Origin: Mytilus californianus
Lineage: Eukaryota; Mollusca; Bivalvia; Mytilida; Mytilidae
Length of the DNA: 64,000 nucleotides
Reading direction: 5' to 3'
NCBI RefSeq assembly: GCF_021869535.1
Contig: NW_026262690.1
Coordinates: forward strand, 90,007,995 to 90,071,994
The notes beneath the pieces were generated by a model. The model worked only from the letters and a program-made list of their open reading frames with translations, ran no database searches and was not told the DNA's origin. Below, one piece after another: positions 1 through 9,784 of this stretch. The translations under genes were made by a program, and so were the position numbers. Numbering within the stretch: the stretch's first letter is position 1; every line of letters begins with the position of its first letter.

Positions 1-1009
1 TTTTTTTTCAAGTAGTCACTGAACCATGAAAATGAGGTCAAGGACAAAGGACATATGACAGATGGAAACTTCGTAACATAAGGCATCTATATACAAAGTA
101 TGAAGCATACAGGTCTTCCACCTTCTAAAATATAAAGCTTTTAAGAAGTTAGCTAACGGCGCCGCCGCCGTAGCCACCGCCACCAGGATCACTATCCCTA
201 TGTCAAGATTTCTGCGACAAAAGTCGCAGCTCGACAAAAACTATAAAAAGTCTTGATGTTATAAAAATCAAAACAATGAAAGCTCCATTTCCCATATCTG
301 ATATGTATATTTGAAGATTTTTTATTTGAGAATGCTATTTTTCAAATCTAAAAGACTGTGTCTGAGAACACAAATGCCCCAGTTCAAGCTTGCTTTTCAA
401 ACGAAAATGGGACGGACGGAAAGACGGTCAAGGGTAACACTTAATGCCCCCTTTGCCTTGTGGTGGGCGCATAAAAATTCTTTTAAGAAGAAATATGTTT
501 AAACATGTACAGTCTCTCCAAAACATCTGATACTCGGGGTAATTTCAAATTTTGATCAGACTAAACCTACATTGAAATTTGGAGGGAATTCAAGTGACAA
601 CATATGGATACAGCACATTAGATGAATTTGGCTATTATTTTAGGTCCTTTTTGGTCATATAGCTCTTGATCTGTTTTAGTTCTCATACATCATTGGCTTT
701 CACATATTCAGCTTTGAGCATTCCTGATGAAGGTAAACCAAGAAAAGCCCTTCAAATGCATGAAATTTATAAGGTGTTCTTTTTCATTTTTTGAGTGGTT
801 GATGTAAACACTAGTCAAAAACAATAAGCATTATTGTAAATCTAGAAATGATTAGAAATGTGATCGTTGACCATTTAGACAAAAATGTCATATAAATTGA
901 TTTTTTTTAACGATGTGAACAAATAATCCTCTAAGATGTGAAAATGTGAGTTTTGTGGAATGCAATTCTTAAATCTTTATGTCACTGTGCCGTTGTGTTG
1001 TCTTGTTAC
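1..1009. repeat. Dispersed repeats, including a decayed hammerhead-like motif
   Basis: Positions 10-240 are a minus-oriented copy of the repeat that is tandem at 33.9-36.5 kb (shared 'tcatatgtcc...cctcattttcatgg' logic). It also has a GCC-triplet stretch and a perfect CTGCGACAAAAGTCGCAG hairpin near 211-228. Positions 610-770 resemble the retrozyme at 25.4 kb: CTGATGA at 724-730 is followed by AGGTAAACC and a GAAA near 752. No coding exon of MRPS5 was recognised here. Confidence 0.45.
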
Positions 1010-4000
1010 CTTATAGAAGACATAAATGCTGAAAATACATCTATGACAATCTTTTTCTTTGACTTTTGCACAAGCTGCAGCAAACACTATAAACAGACAT
1101 AATCTTTACTAAATGAAAAAGAAGGTTAGTGTTTACTTACCTCCAATACCATTTTTGTTACCCACAACAACCATGGCAGAAAACCTAAACACAGCTTTTA
1201 CAGTTCCACTTGTATTGGTTACTTTTTTTAGCTGAAATTAACAAAGTTAAAATATTTCATTTCTTTTTGCTCAGTCAAACAAAACATTTGCTGTCAATGC
1301 CTCCAGGAGTATATTAAATTATTCTTTTAAGCATCCAAGAATTGTTTTTTGCTGAAGCGAGTTACTCGAACAAACAAAAAAAAAACCTGTAACTTTTTAT
1401 CATACAACTACATAATAAAAATAAGTCCAAAGGTTTGAATTCTGTCAGAACCAATTCTATTTGTACAGAGATTACTCAAGACTTTTGTGTAAAGTTTGTG
1501 AGTGAATTGGTCTATTATACACATTAATAAACTCTATAAAATGTTTTAATCCTTATAGTTCTTTAACTGGTAGATCATTTGTTTTGAAAATATATTTTGT
1601 CAATCCCCAGTATGCACACATAGTGTAGTACATCCCATTGATTTGTTTTGTACATAAATATATTTACAAATTACAGAAAAAACCTGCCACATAAATCACT
1701 ATCAGAAGTGTGTGTTGCCAATTATATTAAAGGATTCTGTCATTATTCAAATCATATAAGTATTATCTTTATATTGTAACTGCATCATTAATCAAATAAT
1801 TAAAATATACACAACGGTTTGGGTTTTTTCATTGTTGAAGTTCTTACAATTGCCTATAATTACTTACATCCACTTCATTTGAACTTTGGTGGATAGTTGT
1901 CTCATTGGCAATCAACCACATCTCCTTAGGTAGCAATAAACAGTTAGGAAAAAATATTAAAAATAATTTTACCATCCCCTTTTCATTGCCTTCTTGCAAT
2001 ATTATATTAAGCTCACTGTTTGTGTCATATATGTGCATATGTATGTAATCAGAATCTTCCATAGATTTCATATCCAGTATATAAAATGGTAAAATATAAT
2101 TTCTTTTTTGTGTATCCATGGCAATCTGCAGTTTTTTGTTATAAAATATAGCAAAAAGGGGGAAAAGATGTCACATATTTCCTCAAAATTTGACCAAAAG
2201 TAGAATTTCAATCACTTCAAGTAATACCTTTTCTGAAACTGTTTACATATATCTTTCATAAATCCAATGAAAATCATATGTCTTTCGTCTCATTTTTTTG
2301 TAAAATTGCGTCCAAAACTTCGTGTAGAAAAAAAGTGTTTGTAAACATTACATTAATTTCTGGACCGATGACCGGTCTAGCTATGAAAATACGGAGAGTC
2401 AAACAGAAAATATCCCATAAAACATGTAAAAAATAATCTTGATGTTCTTAAAAATGAATTTTATTACACAATAACTTTCATATTTGAAAAATCCACCGGC
2501 GCCAAAATGCGAAACCAAACTCCTAACTGTGTATTGCTACCTTATATTTATACAGAACAATGTAATAATTATTGTATTGTAAACTGTACCTGTAAAATTC
2601 TGGTTTCAAATCCTTCAAAATCATCTGAAAGAATATAAAAATTCATTGATAAAATTGTACTTATATTTTTCATTTTCAGGCTTGATATAAGTTATTTTTA
2701 ATTACTTTTTTTAAAGTACATTTACCTGCAACTGGATATATATACATTTTACAAGATGTTAGATCATTTAAACTTTATCATCATTCTATAAATTGTTCTC
2801 ATGATGGTGTAATGAGAAGATGAAGATTGTTTTGGAGTAACCTACAGTCACAGAAACTTGTTTTGGAGTTACTTACAGTCGCCAAAAGTTTGTTATGGAG
2901 TAACTTACAATCACCACAAGTTTGTTCCTGTGTAACTTACAATATCCAGAAGCTTGTTTCTGAGTAACTTTCAATCACCATAAGCTTGCTTCTGTGTAAC
3001 TTACAATATCCAAAAGCTTGTTTCTAAGTAACTTACAATCACCAGAAACTTGTTTCTGAGTAACTTACAATCACCAGAAGCTTGTTTCTGAGTAACTTAC
3101 AATCACCAGAAGCTTGTTTCTGAGTAACTTACAATCACCAGAAGCTTGTTTCTGAGTAACTTACTATCACCAGAAGCTTGTTTCTGAGTACATTTTGTAA
3201 CTTACAATCACCGGAAACTTGTTTCTGAGTACATTTTGTAACTTACAATCACCAGAAGCTTGTTTCTGAGGAATTTACAATCACAAGAAGCTTGTTACTG
3301 AGTACATTTTGTAACTTACAATCACCAGAAGCTTGTTTCTGAGTACATTTTGTAACTTACTATCACCAGAAGCTTGTTTTTGAGTACATTTTGTAACTTA
3401 CAATCACCAGAAGCTTGTTTCTGGAGTATATAACTTACAATCACCAACAGGGTCAGGTGGGTATGACCTTGTTCCTGCCCTTGTTGTTCCTGTCCATCCT
3501 CGCTGTAGAGGCATTAGTTTTACAGAACGGAATGTCTGTTTAGCACCTCTCTGTTTGATTATGTTGTCAAAGTATTCCTGTTTAGGTCCATGTTGACTTC
3601 TTTTTATTATTTCATCTCCTCTTTTTGTTTCTGATGTCAGACCTGGCCATACCATACCAGCTCTTCCTGTTAATAAAGCAGATATCTATATCAGTGAATG
3701 TTTTATTACCTGTTGGAATTTATTTTTTAATGGTAAGGCACAAGCTGGCAAAATATTGTTACTTTTTTAAAGATATTTTGTTTATTAACTTCAGTTTAAA
3801 TAAAATAAAAGTGTCAGAACTTTTACAAATCTTATACAAGATGAAATGCAGATACATTGCAGATTTATATTATTCTGTTGGTATATAAATGTATGACATG
3901 TATTAGATGATTTTTTTTTGTTTTGAAATATATAAAATTATTCAATGGAGTTAACTGTAAGAGCATAATTTTTGAATATCCCAACATTCAAAGGAAAAAT

Positions 4001-7000
4001 ATTGTTTAAACATCAAAATGACTCCACAATAAACATGACAAATAAAATATGATGTTTGTATTTACCTTCTCCTATTATTTGACCTTTATGGAGGTTGATA
4101 ATGCTTCTTTGTTTTTTTCCTCTTCCTTTCTTTTTCCCAGTATTACTTACTCCAGTCACACTGGCCCAGAGTCTGTCATTGTCCTCTAAAAATAGTTATC
4201 ATTCTAATATTAGCAGCCAATCAAATCAAGGACTCCTATCATTATCATGATTATCAGCTGTAAATAATTTTTCTTGTTAAAAAATCAATAAATACTCCAG
4301 GCCTCTACATTATCATTTTTTACCTTGTCCATCCAGGCAAGTTGCAAGAAAATCAACTTGTACAACTTCTAAAGTCACTTCCTCTAATCGAAAGTTAAAA
4401 AAAATTAAACAATGCTGTTAGTGGCCTTACCTACTGACAGATTTATTAGATCATGTACAAACTCTAGACTTCTCAAGCATTCCTGATGAATATTATTCAA
4501 GGCAATTGCTTTATACACAATTAATTTATTGCTTGCAATATTCTATTTTTATGTTTTTTTATATATAATTCAGTGTTCTTTTTAAGGTGCGTACATTAGT
4601 CCTGGACACGTAATTTTCTGTCAAGACGTGCCATATCATTAACCCGTGCATCTGTGGGACATGTCCTTTTTACACTAGTTAAGTCCTATCATTATCAAGA
4701 TTATCCTTTTAGCTTTTGAAAAAGATCTGAAAATATGCTTCTTGTCAATATTTTTTACTGGAAATTAACTTCCATTATTATGCATGCTTGCAATAATGGT
4801 AAATTCCAAGAGAAATGAAAAGTGATGATGCAACTAATCATGTAATATGTTCATGTTATAAAACTGATGGTCTTTGTAGTCTTAAGCTTGAAGTGGAAGG
4901 TTGCTGGTCTTCATAGGGTGATTTACCTGCTACTATTCTAAATGTTGGGGTTTTCCCATTCCATTCCTTTTTTTGGACAGCTTCAAAGGGGGGTCTCCAT
5001 TTTTCTACGGCTTTTGCCATTTCCCGTGGATTGTGTTGAATACTGTTGTAATCTTCTATAGCCTTCTCTGGGTGTTTGGATTTCAGGTGTGTAATAGCAT
5101 TTGATTTTCTGGTAAAAGTCGCGACATAATGTTTATGCTCAAACAATGTGGAGACGGGTCCGTGGATTTCTTTGTGATGTCTTCTGAGGGTTGATATGCT
5201 GCAGAATGTCTTTGGGCACTTTTTACATTTGAATCGTGGTTTGAATATTCCAGTAGTTTCCTTTCTTTTTGTTATTTTAGTATTAGCCATATCTTCTATT
5301 CAGTCCCCAATGCAAGGTTCAGTACTTCCAAATTTGTGTATAAGAGCTTCTTCAGTTCGGAGTCTAACGTTTATGTTGTGTTCCGTGGTAGTTATGCCTG
5401 TTATGGTGACGTTGTTCTTATTGTGACCATTCGAAGTGAAGTGTTTCGAGACTGGTTTATTTTTATTTTCAGTGTTAATGTCTTGTAAATGTCCCCTAAA
5501 TCTTTCTTTTAAACTATTTCCCGTTTGTCCAATATATTGTTTCTTGCATTTTTTGCATTCTAGTAAATAAACCACACTTTCTGTGTTACATGTAATTTCG
5601 TGTTTTATATCTATTTTATTTGTTGCTGTTCACGGTACTTTTTGCACTTTCTGCGGTTTTCATTAATTTGCAGAGATAGCAATTCTTCCCACAGGGATGG
5701 CTCCCCTTGTGGGTTTCTTTGCGTACAATTTCGGTTTTCACTAGTATTTGTTTGATTGATAAGGCTCGTCTGTATGAGATAATGAGTTTTTGTGTAGCGA
5801 AGGTTTGTGTGTCAAGGGTCCTGTTGAGGATATCTTTCCTCTGGTTGATGATGCTGTTAAGATTTTTTATATTTGGGTGGTAGTTAATTACTAATGGAAT
5901 TATATCTGGCTTCACGAATTGGTCAGTTTGATTCAGTTTTAAGAGATCATTTCTGTTTAAGGATTTTGCTTTGGAGATCGCAGATTCGACAACCTGACGG
6001 GGATAGCCCCGATTCAGGAAAGGTTCTTTCATGAGGCTTGTGTGAAATTCGAAATCATTAATTTGTGTGCAAATACGTCTTATTCTTAGTGCTTGACTGA
6101 ATGGAATACTTTCTTTTTGGTGTTTCGGGTGACATGAATTGTAGTGTAAGTACAGGTGCGCATCTGTTGGCTTTGTGTATAGAGTAGTATGTAGTTTTCC
6201 TTGGTTATTAACTACCGTTGTGTCTAGGAAATCGACTTTTTCTTCACTTATGTGACTTGTGAATTTTATACTAGGATGGTATTCGTTGAGGGCACTGATG
6301 AAGGAATCTAGATCCTTGAGTGTATGTGGCTATATAAAGAATATGTTGTCTATGTATCTCCACCATACTAATGGTTTTAGGATTTGTGTGTTAAGGAATT
6401 CTCTCTCTAATTTGTCCATGAATATAATGGCGTATTCTGGAGCCATAATTGTTCCCATGCTTGTCCCCATAATTTGCATAAAATATTTATTTCCGAATTT
6501 AAAGCAATTTTTTGTTAAGATAAAGTGCATAAATCTAAGAAGTATCCAAGTTGCTGGTGAATTTTCTTGTCTTTTGTTTAGTATTTCTTTTGCTGCTAAT
6601 ATTCCTTCTCTGTGTGGAATGGTTGTATACAGTGAGCTTACATCTGCCGTTACTAGAAAGCGGTTTGGTGGTATATCGCCTAGAGAGTTGATTTTATGTA
6701 GAAAGTGTGTGGTATCTTTAATGTAAGACGGTATATCTTTGATGAATGGTTTTAGATAGTAGTACACAATTTTTGACAAATTTGCAGTAGGAGAGTTTAT
6801 TTGTAAAATAATTGGTCTGCCTGGATTTCCTGTTTTGTGAATTTTCGGGAGAAGGTAAAATAATGGAGTTCGCCAATGTTTTTGTAATAAAAATTCGTGT
6901 AGAGTTTGGGGTAGTTTATGTTTTATCACAAGAATGAATTCTCTTATTTCTTTTGCGATTTTTGGGTTAAGATCTTTATTTACTTCCTCGTAGAAAGTAG

Positions 7001-9781
7001 TATTGGATAATTGACGGTCTGCTTCCCGCATGTAATCTATGGTGTCCATGATGACAATGGCTCCTCCTTTGTCTGCTGGTTTAAGTATAATGGTCTGGTC
7101 ATTTTTTAATTCACTTAAGGCTGAAAATTCATCTCGTTTTAGGTTTTTCCTTATGAATCCTGTTTTCGGAATTTGTGAAATATCATCAGAAGTAAGGTTT
7201 AAAAATGTGTCCAAATCTTTATTTCTTCCTGCTGGTGGTGTCCATCCTGTAGGTAACTTGAACGGGTTGGGTGTATGTGTGCTTGCACTGGTGTCGTTCT
7301 TTTTTTGAAAATGATGTTTTAAGCGTATTCTTCGATTGAAGGTTGAAGATTAGTGTATCTCTGAAAAGTTCTAAATCATTTAGTGGGCCTGGTGTTGGAC
7401 AAAAATTCAATCTTTTTTGTAAAACTGAGTATTGGGCATCTGTTAATTGTTTTTTGCTTAAATTTATAACGGCACATGTATCCTTTTGTGGTTTATTCTT
7501 TAATTTTCTATATGTATTGCGTTGAATGAATTTTCTGGCTTTCGGCATGCTTGGGAATTGGGTGATTTATTGTTGCTTAGCTGGATTCACTGGTCGATTA
7601 TTAATTTCGTATTCAACGGATAACTTTGTTTTCTGTATTAAACTGGTGATGTGTTCCATTTCAGTATCAGTTGTTTTGTCTTTTAATCTGTTTTCCATAG
7701 TTTCAATTTGAGATGAAATAATTTCGCATCGGTTGTTCCAGTATTTAATTATAAGTTTCACTAATGTTCTGCCAAATTCTAGTTGTGCGTCTTCCCATTC
7801 AAAAAGGAATTCGGGAGTTGTATCGGGTACTTGTGGTTGTATATTTGATTTTAGTGTCTTTGGTACCGTATCCCTTATTTCACATCGGGTTAAGTAAGCC
7901 TTATGCTGTTCACAACGGACCAATTTAACATTTAGTTTGCGGTAGGTTCTAAAAAGGGAAACATTCTTTTCAATAAGAACGACGTCACCATAACAGGCAT
8001 AACTACCACGGAACACAACATAAAAGTTAGACTCCGAACTGAAGAAGCTCTTATACACAAATTTGGAAGTACTGAACCTTGGGGACTGAATAGAAGATAT
8101 GGCTAATACTAAAATAACAAAAAGAAAGGAAACTACTGGAATATTCAAACCACGATTCAAATGTAAAAAGTGCCCAAAGACATTCTGCAGCATATCAACC
8201 CTCAGAAGACATCACAAAGAAATCCACGGACCCGTCTCCACATTGTTTGAGTGTAAACATTGTGTCGCGATTTTTACCAGAAAATCAAATGCTATTACAC
8301 ACCTGAAATCCAAACACCCAGAGAAGGCTATAGAAGATTACAACAGTATTCAACACAATCCACGGGAAATGGCAAAAGCCGTAGAAAAATGGAGACCCCC
8401 CTTTGAAGCCGTCCAAAAAAAGGAATGGAATGGGAAAACCCCAACATTTAGAATAGTAGCAGGTAAATCACCCTATGAAGACCAGCAACCTTCCACTTCA
8501 AGACTACAAAGACCATCAATCAGCATCCTTGAACAAGACTTATAACTATCAGACTCAGATACTTCTCTTTCAAAGAATACACCGCAATACACAACAAATG
8601 AATATGGTTACGTTATGGACCTAACCAAGGAAGATTACATTGACCTCACAACAAGCAGCAGCGATGTAACAATTTGTCTAGATGAGCTACCAGAACAATT
8701 ATGGGACAGACACGTTTTTGTACATTTAATTTATAACATTTTCAGCTAAGGCATTAATAACATAGACTCAATACATGAACAATTTTATTTTGTTTTACTT
8801 TCATTTTCATGTTGACAATCTATTTATATTTTTTCTATTTATACTTTCACTTTCACTTCCTCTTTCATAACTACCACTATACTATGACGTTGTCTTTAGA
8901 CAACCCGATTTTATACTTAAGCATGCTCGATGTATTATTTGTATCCTGATGACGGTGCCCTAGGCACCGAAACATGTCGATAAATAAATTTTCTGCAGCA
9001 GCCCCTAAAGTGTTGTTGTTATAAGACTTTTTACATTAAATGTATTTAATGTATATAAAATATTGTTGAGTTGTAAAATCACTTAACCTATACAAGCTAC
9101 CTACATTGTACCTACACATATTTTCAAATCTGAGACTCACTTGTATTTTAAATTTTATGTAATTTCTTCACAACTTACCCATCTTTGCTAGCCAAGGGTT
9201 ACGATCCACTTCCCTCTTCTCCACCCTTGGCAGATTGAGATAGAATTTCGGAGACACAGGTAATGATTTTCATTGGTTGCAGTCGAAACTTGCTGCGTGT
9301 AAATGTAGAAAGTGTATGTAAACAATTGCCACGTGCTTATTGTGCAACAAGTCTTTACATCCCTAAACATACAACTATATTTAGTGACAATTTGAATGTT
9401 TTTAATCAACTAATAGAAGTTCCTGTGTATGTTTCTTGCACAAATGCATGAATGTCAATGTATATTTCCGTTTCCTGCTTTACCAAGTGTGTAGAATCTA
9501 GACGCTACCGTGTTTTTACCTCCAAATTGAAGAGTTCAAGTGCTACCATTGGTCAAGAATAATGTATTCGGAATGGGCGTGACTTTAATCTACCGACAGA
9601 TGGCGCAACATTGTTATCACAAATGTTGGCTTAATCTGCCAAGGGTGGAGAGGAGGGAAGTGGATCGTAACCCTTGGCTAGCGAAGATGCAACTTACCAT
9701 GTCTGAAAAAACTATTGTTTCTGGCTGGATATATACTAATTGTAGGTAATACTCTACATGATGTCAATAAATGGGATGCAC
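1010..9781 (-). CDS. MRPS5: Mitochondrial ribosomal protein S5 (uS5m), 5' part of gene, multi-exon
   Basis: Small-subunit mitoribosome protein of the uS5 family. Exons in transcription order: 9698-9781, 4066-4185, 3439-3666, 2590-2624, 1141-1231 and tentatively 1010-1086. All introns are GT-AG, and the phases (1,1,1,0,1) chain without a stop. Recognisable family segments are DRLWASVTG, GKKKGRGKK, GQIIGEGRAGMVWPGL, RGWTGTTRAG, PPDPVGD, FETRILQ and VVVGNKNGIG, in the order known for animal MRPS5. VVVGNKNGIG is the start of the S5 fold. The 84-nt exon at 9698-9781 (ends NNSFFRH) is a likely mitochondrial-targeting region. The true start exon lies further right and was not found. The 3' end lies outside the window. 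The last exon aligns poorly: the GKA motif expected after GxGxxG is absent. Two mobile elements and a minisatellite sit in the introns. Confidence 0.85.
1232..2589 (-). other. MRPS5 intron with a short dispersed-repeat fragment
   Basis: AT-rich intron between the 91-nt and 35-nt exons. Positions 1845-1925 (plus) match the 3' end of the common dispersed repeat seen again at 16590-17065 (TTTGGTGGATAGTTGTCTCA). I see no other gene-like sequence. Confidence 0.6.
2838..3436. repeat. ~32-bp minisatellite derived from an MRPS5 exon/intron junction
   Basis: About 17 tandem units of ~32 bp, with some 41-bp variants that carry an extra CATTTTGTA. It abuts MRPS5 exon 3439-3666. Read on the minus strand, nearly every unit contains GGTGATTGTAAGTTA, which is the end of the exon (GGTGATT) plus its 5' splice site (GTAAGTTA). 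The first unit is the real junction. Confidence 0.9.
4856..5290 (-). CDS. PLE ORF2, left-arm copy: C2H2 zinc-finger protein, 144 aa, 3'-truncated
   Basis: Inverted copy of the ORF at 8099-8545, about 95% identical by eye over 130 residues. It has an intact frame from MANTKITKRKE through the first finger. In the second finger a cysteine is changed (CKHC reads HKHY), so that finger should not bind zinc. The repeat ends at about 4862, so the last residues (LRLQRPSVL) run into flanking DNA and the acidic tail is missing. A 4-bp insertion (TGCA) just upstream puts the endonuclease frame in register with this ORF, separated only by TGA. Confidence 0.6.
   Translation of the reverse strand: MANTKITKRKETTGIFKPRFKCKKCPKTFCSISTLRRHHKEIHGPVSTLFEHKHYVATFTRKSNAITHLKSKHPEKAIEDYNSIQHNPREMAKAVEKWRPPFEAVQKKEWNGKTPTFRIVAGKSPYEDQQPSTSSLRLQRPSVL
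5300..7960 (-). pseudogene. Penelope-like polyprotein: RT and GIY-YIG endonuclease, disrupted
   Basis: Reads from high to low coordinates. The N-terminal region ends in an in-frame TAA at 7567-7569. The next block (7548 down) has NLSKKQLTDAQYSVLQK and LNFCPTPGP, typical of this class. A frameshift lies between about 7310 and 7214. The RT block 7214-6330 has PADKGGAIVIMD, KIHKTGNPGRPII, TADVSSLYTTIPH and GTSMGTIMAPEYA. Its catalytic motif reads YIDN instead of YxDD and is followed two codons later by a TAG at about 6330, where tryptophan is usual. The same frame continues through 6032-5616, with a cysteine cluster HPCGKNCYLCK before the endonuclease. A second frameshift near 5615 leads into the GIY-YIG domain (VVYLLECKKCKKQYIGQT, then ERFRGH). 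At least four lesions make this a pseudogene. Confidence 0.85.
8099..8749 (+). pseudogene. PLE ORF2, right-arm copy: C2H2 zinc-finger protein, 216 codons with one internal stop
   Basis: Starts at ATG 8099 and stays open to TAA 8543-8545 (148 aa). It then continues in the same frame, with no further stop, for 67 codons to TAA 8747-8749. Visible parts are a basic start (MANTKITKRKE), a C2H2 finger CKKCPKTFCSISTLRRHHKEIH (about residues 22-43) and a second finger CKHCVAIFTRKSNAITHLKSKH (about 51-72). A conserved EKWRPPFEAVQKKEWNGK segment and a Ser-rich PSTS stretch follow. The tail beyond the stop is acidic with DYIDLTTSSSD, like a SUMO-interacting motif. Upstream, the endonuclease frame ends PWGLNRRYG then TAA, overlapping this ATG by 8 nt (ATGGCTAA). 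The role is unknown; nucleic-acid or protein binding is plausible. Confidence 0.65.
8935..8992 (+). ncRNA. Hammerhead ribozyme (type I, minimal stem III) in PLE terminal repeat
   Basis: CTGATGA at 8946-8952, stem II GGTGCC/GGCACC (8954-8959, 8963-8968) with loop CTA, then GAAA at 8969-8972. Stem III is just AC/GT around an AT loop, with a predicted cleavage site after GTC at 8978. Stem I is formed by TATC (8942-8945) with GATA (8979-8982), followed by an internal loop and AAAT/ATTT. Position 10.1/11.1 is a C-C mismatch, so activity is not certain. Hammerheads are established in Penelope-like elements. Confidence 0.75.
9180..9689. mobile_element. 510-bp non-autonomous DNA element (Mutator-like) with 60-bp TIRs and 9-bp TSD
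   Basis: TIRs 9180-9239 and 9630-9689 match with 3 differences in 60. Each TIR contains an internal GCCAAGGGT/ACCCTTGGC palindrome. The flanks are CAACTTACC at 9171-9179 and again at 9690-9698, a perfect 9-bp target duplication as made by Mutator-like (or Merlin-like) transposases. There is no transposase inside. The right duplication is the 5' splice site of MRPS5 exon 9698-9781. Confidence 0.85.
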
Positions 9782-9784
9782 CTA

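Larger units (their letters stand above)
4860..9045 (-). mobile_element. Penelope-like retroelement (RT + GIY-YIG) with inverted terminal repeats, inside an MRPS5 intron
   Basis: The central part (about 7960-5300, minus) encodes a reverse transcriptase followed by a GIY-YIG endonuclease, the hallmark order of Penelope-like elements. It is flanked by a ~570-bp inverted repeat, 4860-5430 versus 7973-8530. Each arm holds the end of the endonuclease and a second ORF. The right arm continues to about 9045 and carries a hammerhead ribozyme. The left arm stops at about 4860. Inverted pseudo-LTRs are known for this class. The copy is dead (see the ORF entry). Exact ends and target duplication could not be fixed by eye. 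Confidence 0.85.

Noticed and set aside
16-237. 73-codon minus frame with an alanine run
   Set aside because: Lies in a dispersed repeat; the run comes from GCC triplets.
2838-3436. CRISPR-like regular repeats
   Set aside because: No spacers between units, eukaryotic context, and units derived from an exon/intron junction.
7567-8193. 208-codon minus-strand frame beginning inside the right terminal repeat
   Set aside because: Its first ~85 codons are antisense to the zinc-finger ORF. Only the part below about 7960 belongs to the PLE polyprotein.
9540-9749. Frame sharing NLPRVE-REVDRNPWLAKM with the minus strand at 9180-9239, first read as an inverted duplicate of a coding exon
   Set aside because: The shared block is the 60-bp TIR of an element bounded by a perfect 9-bp duplication, so the peptide is incidental.
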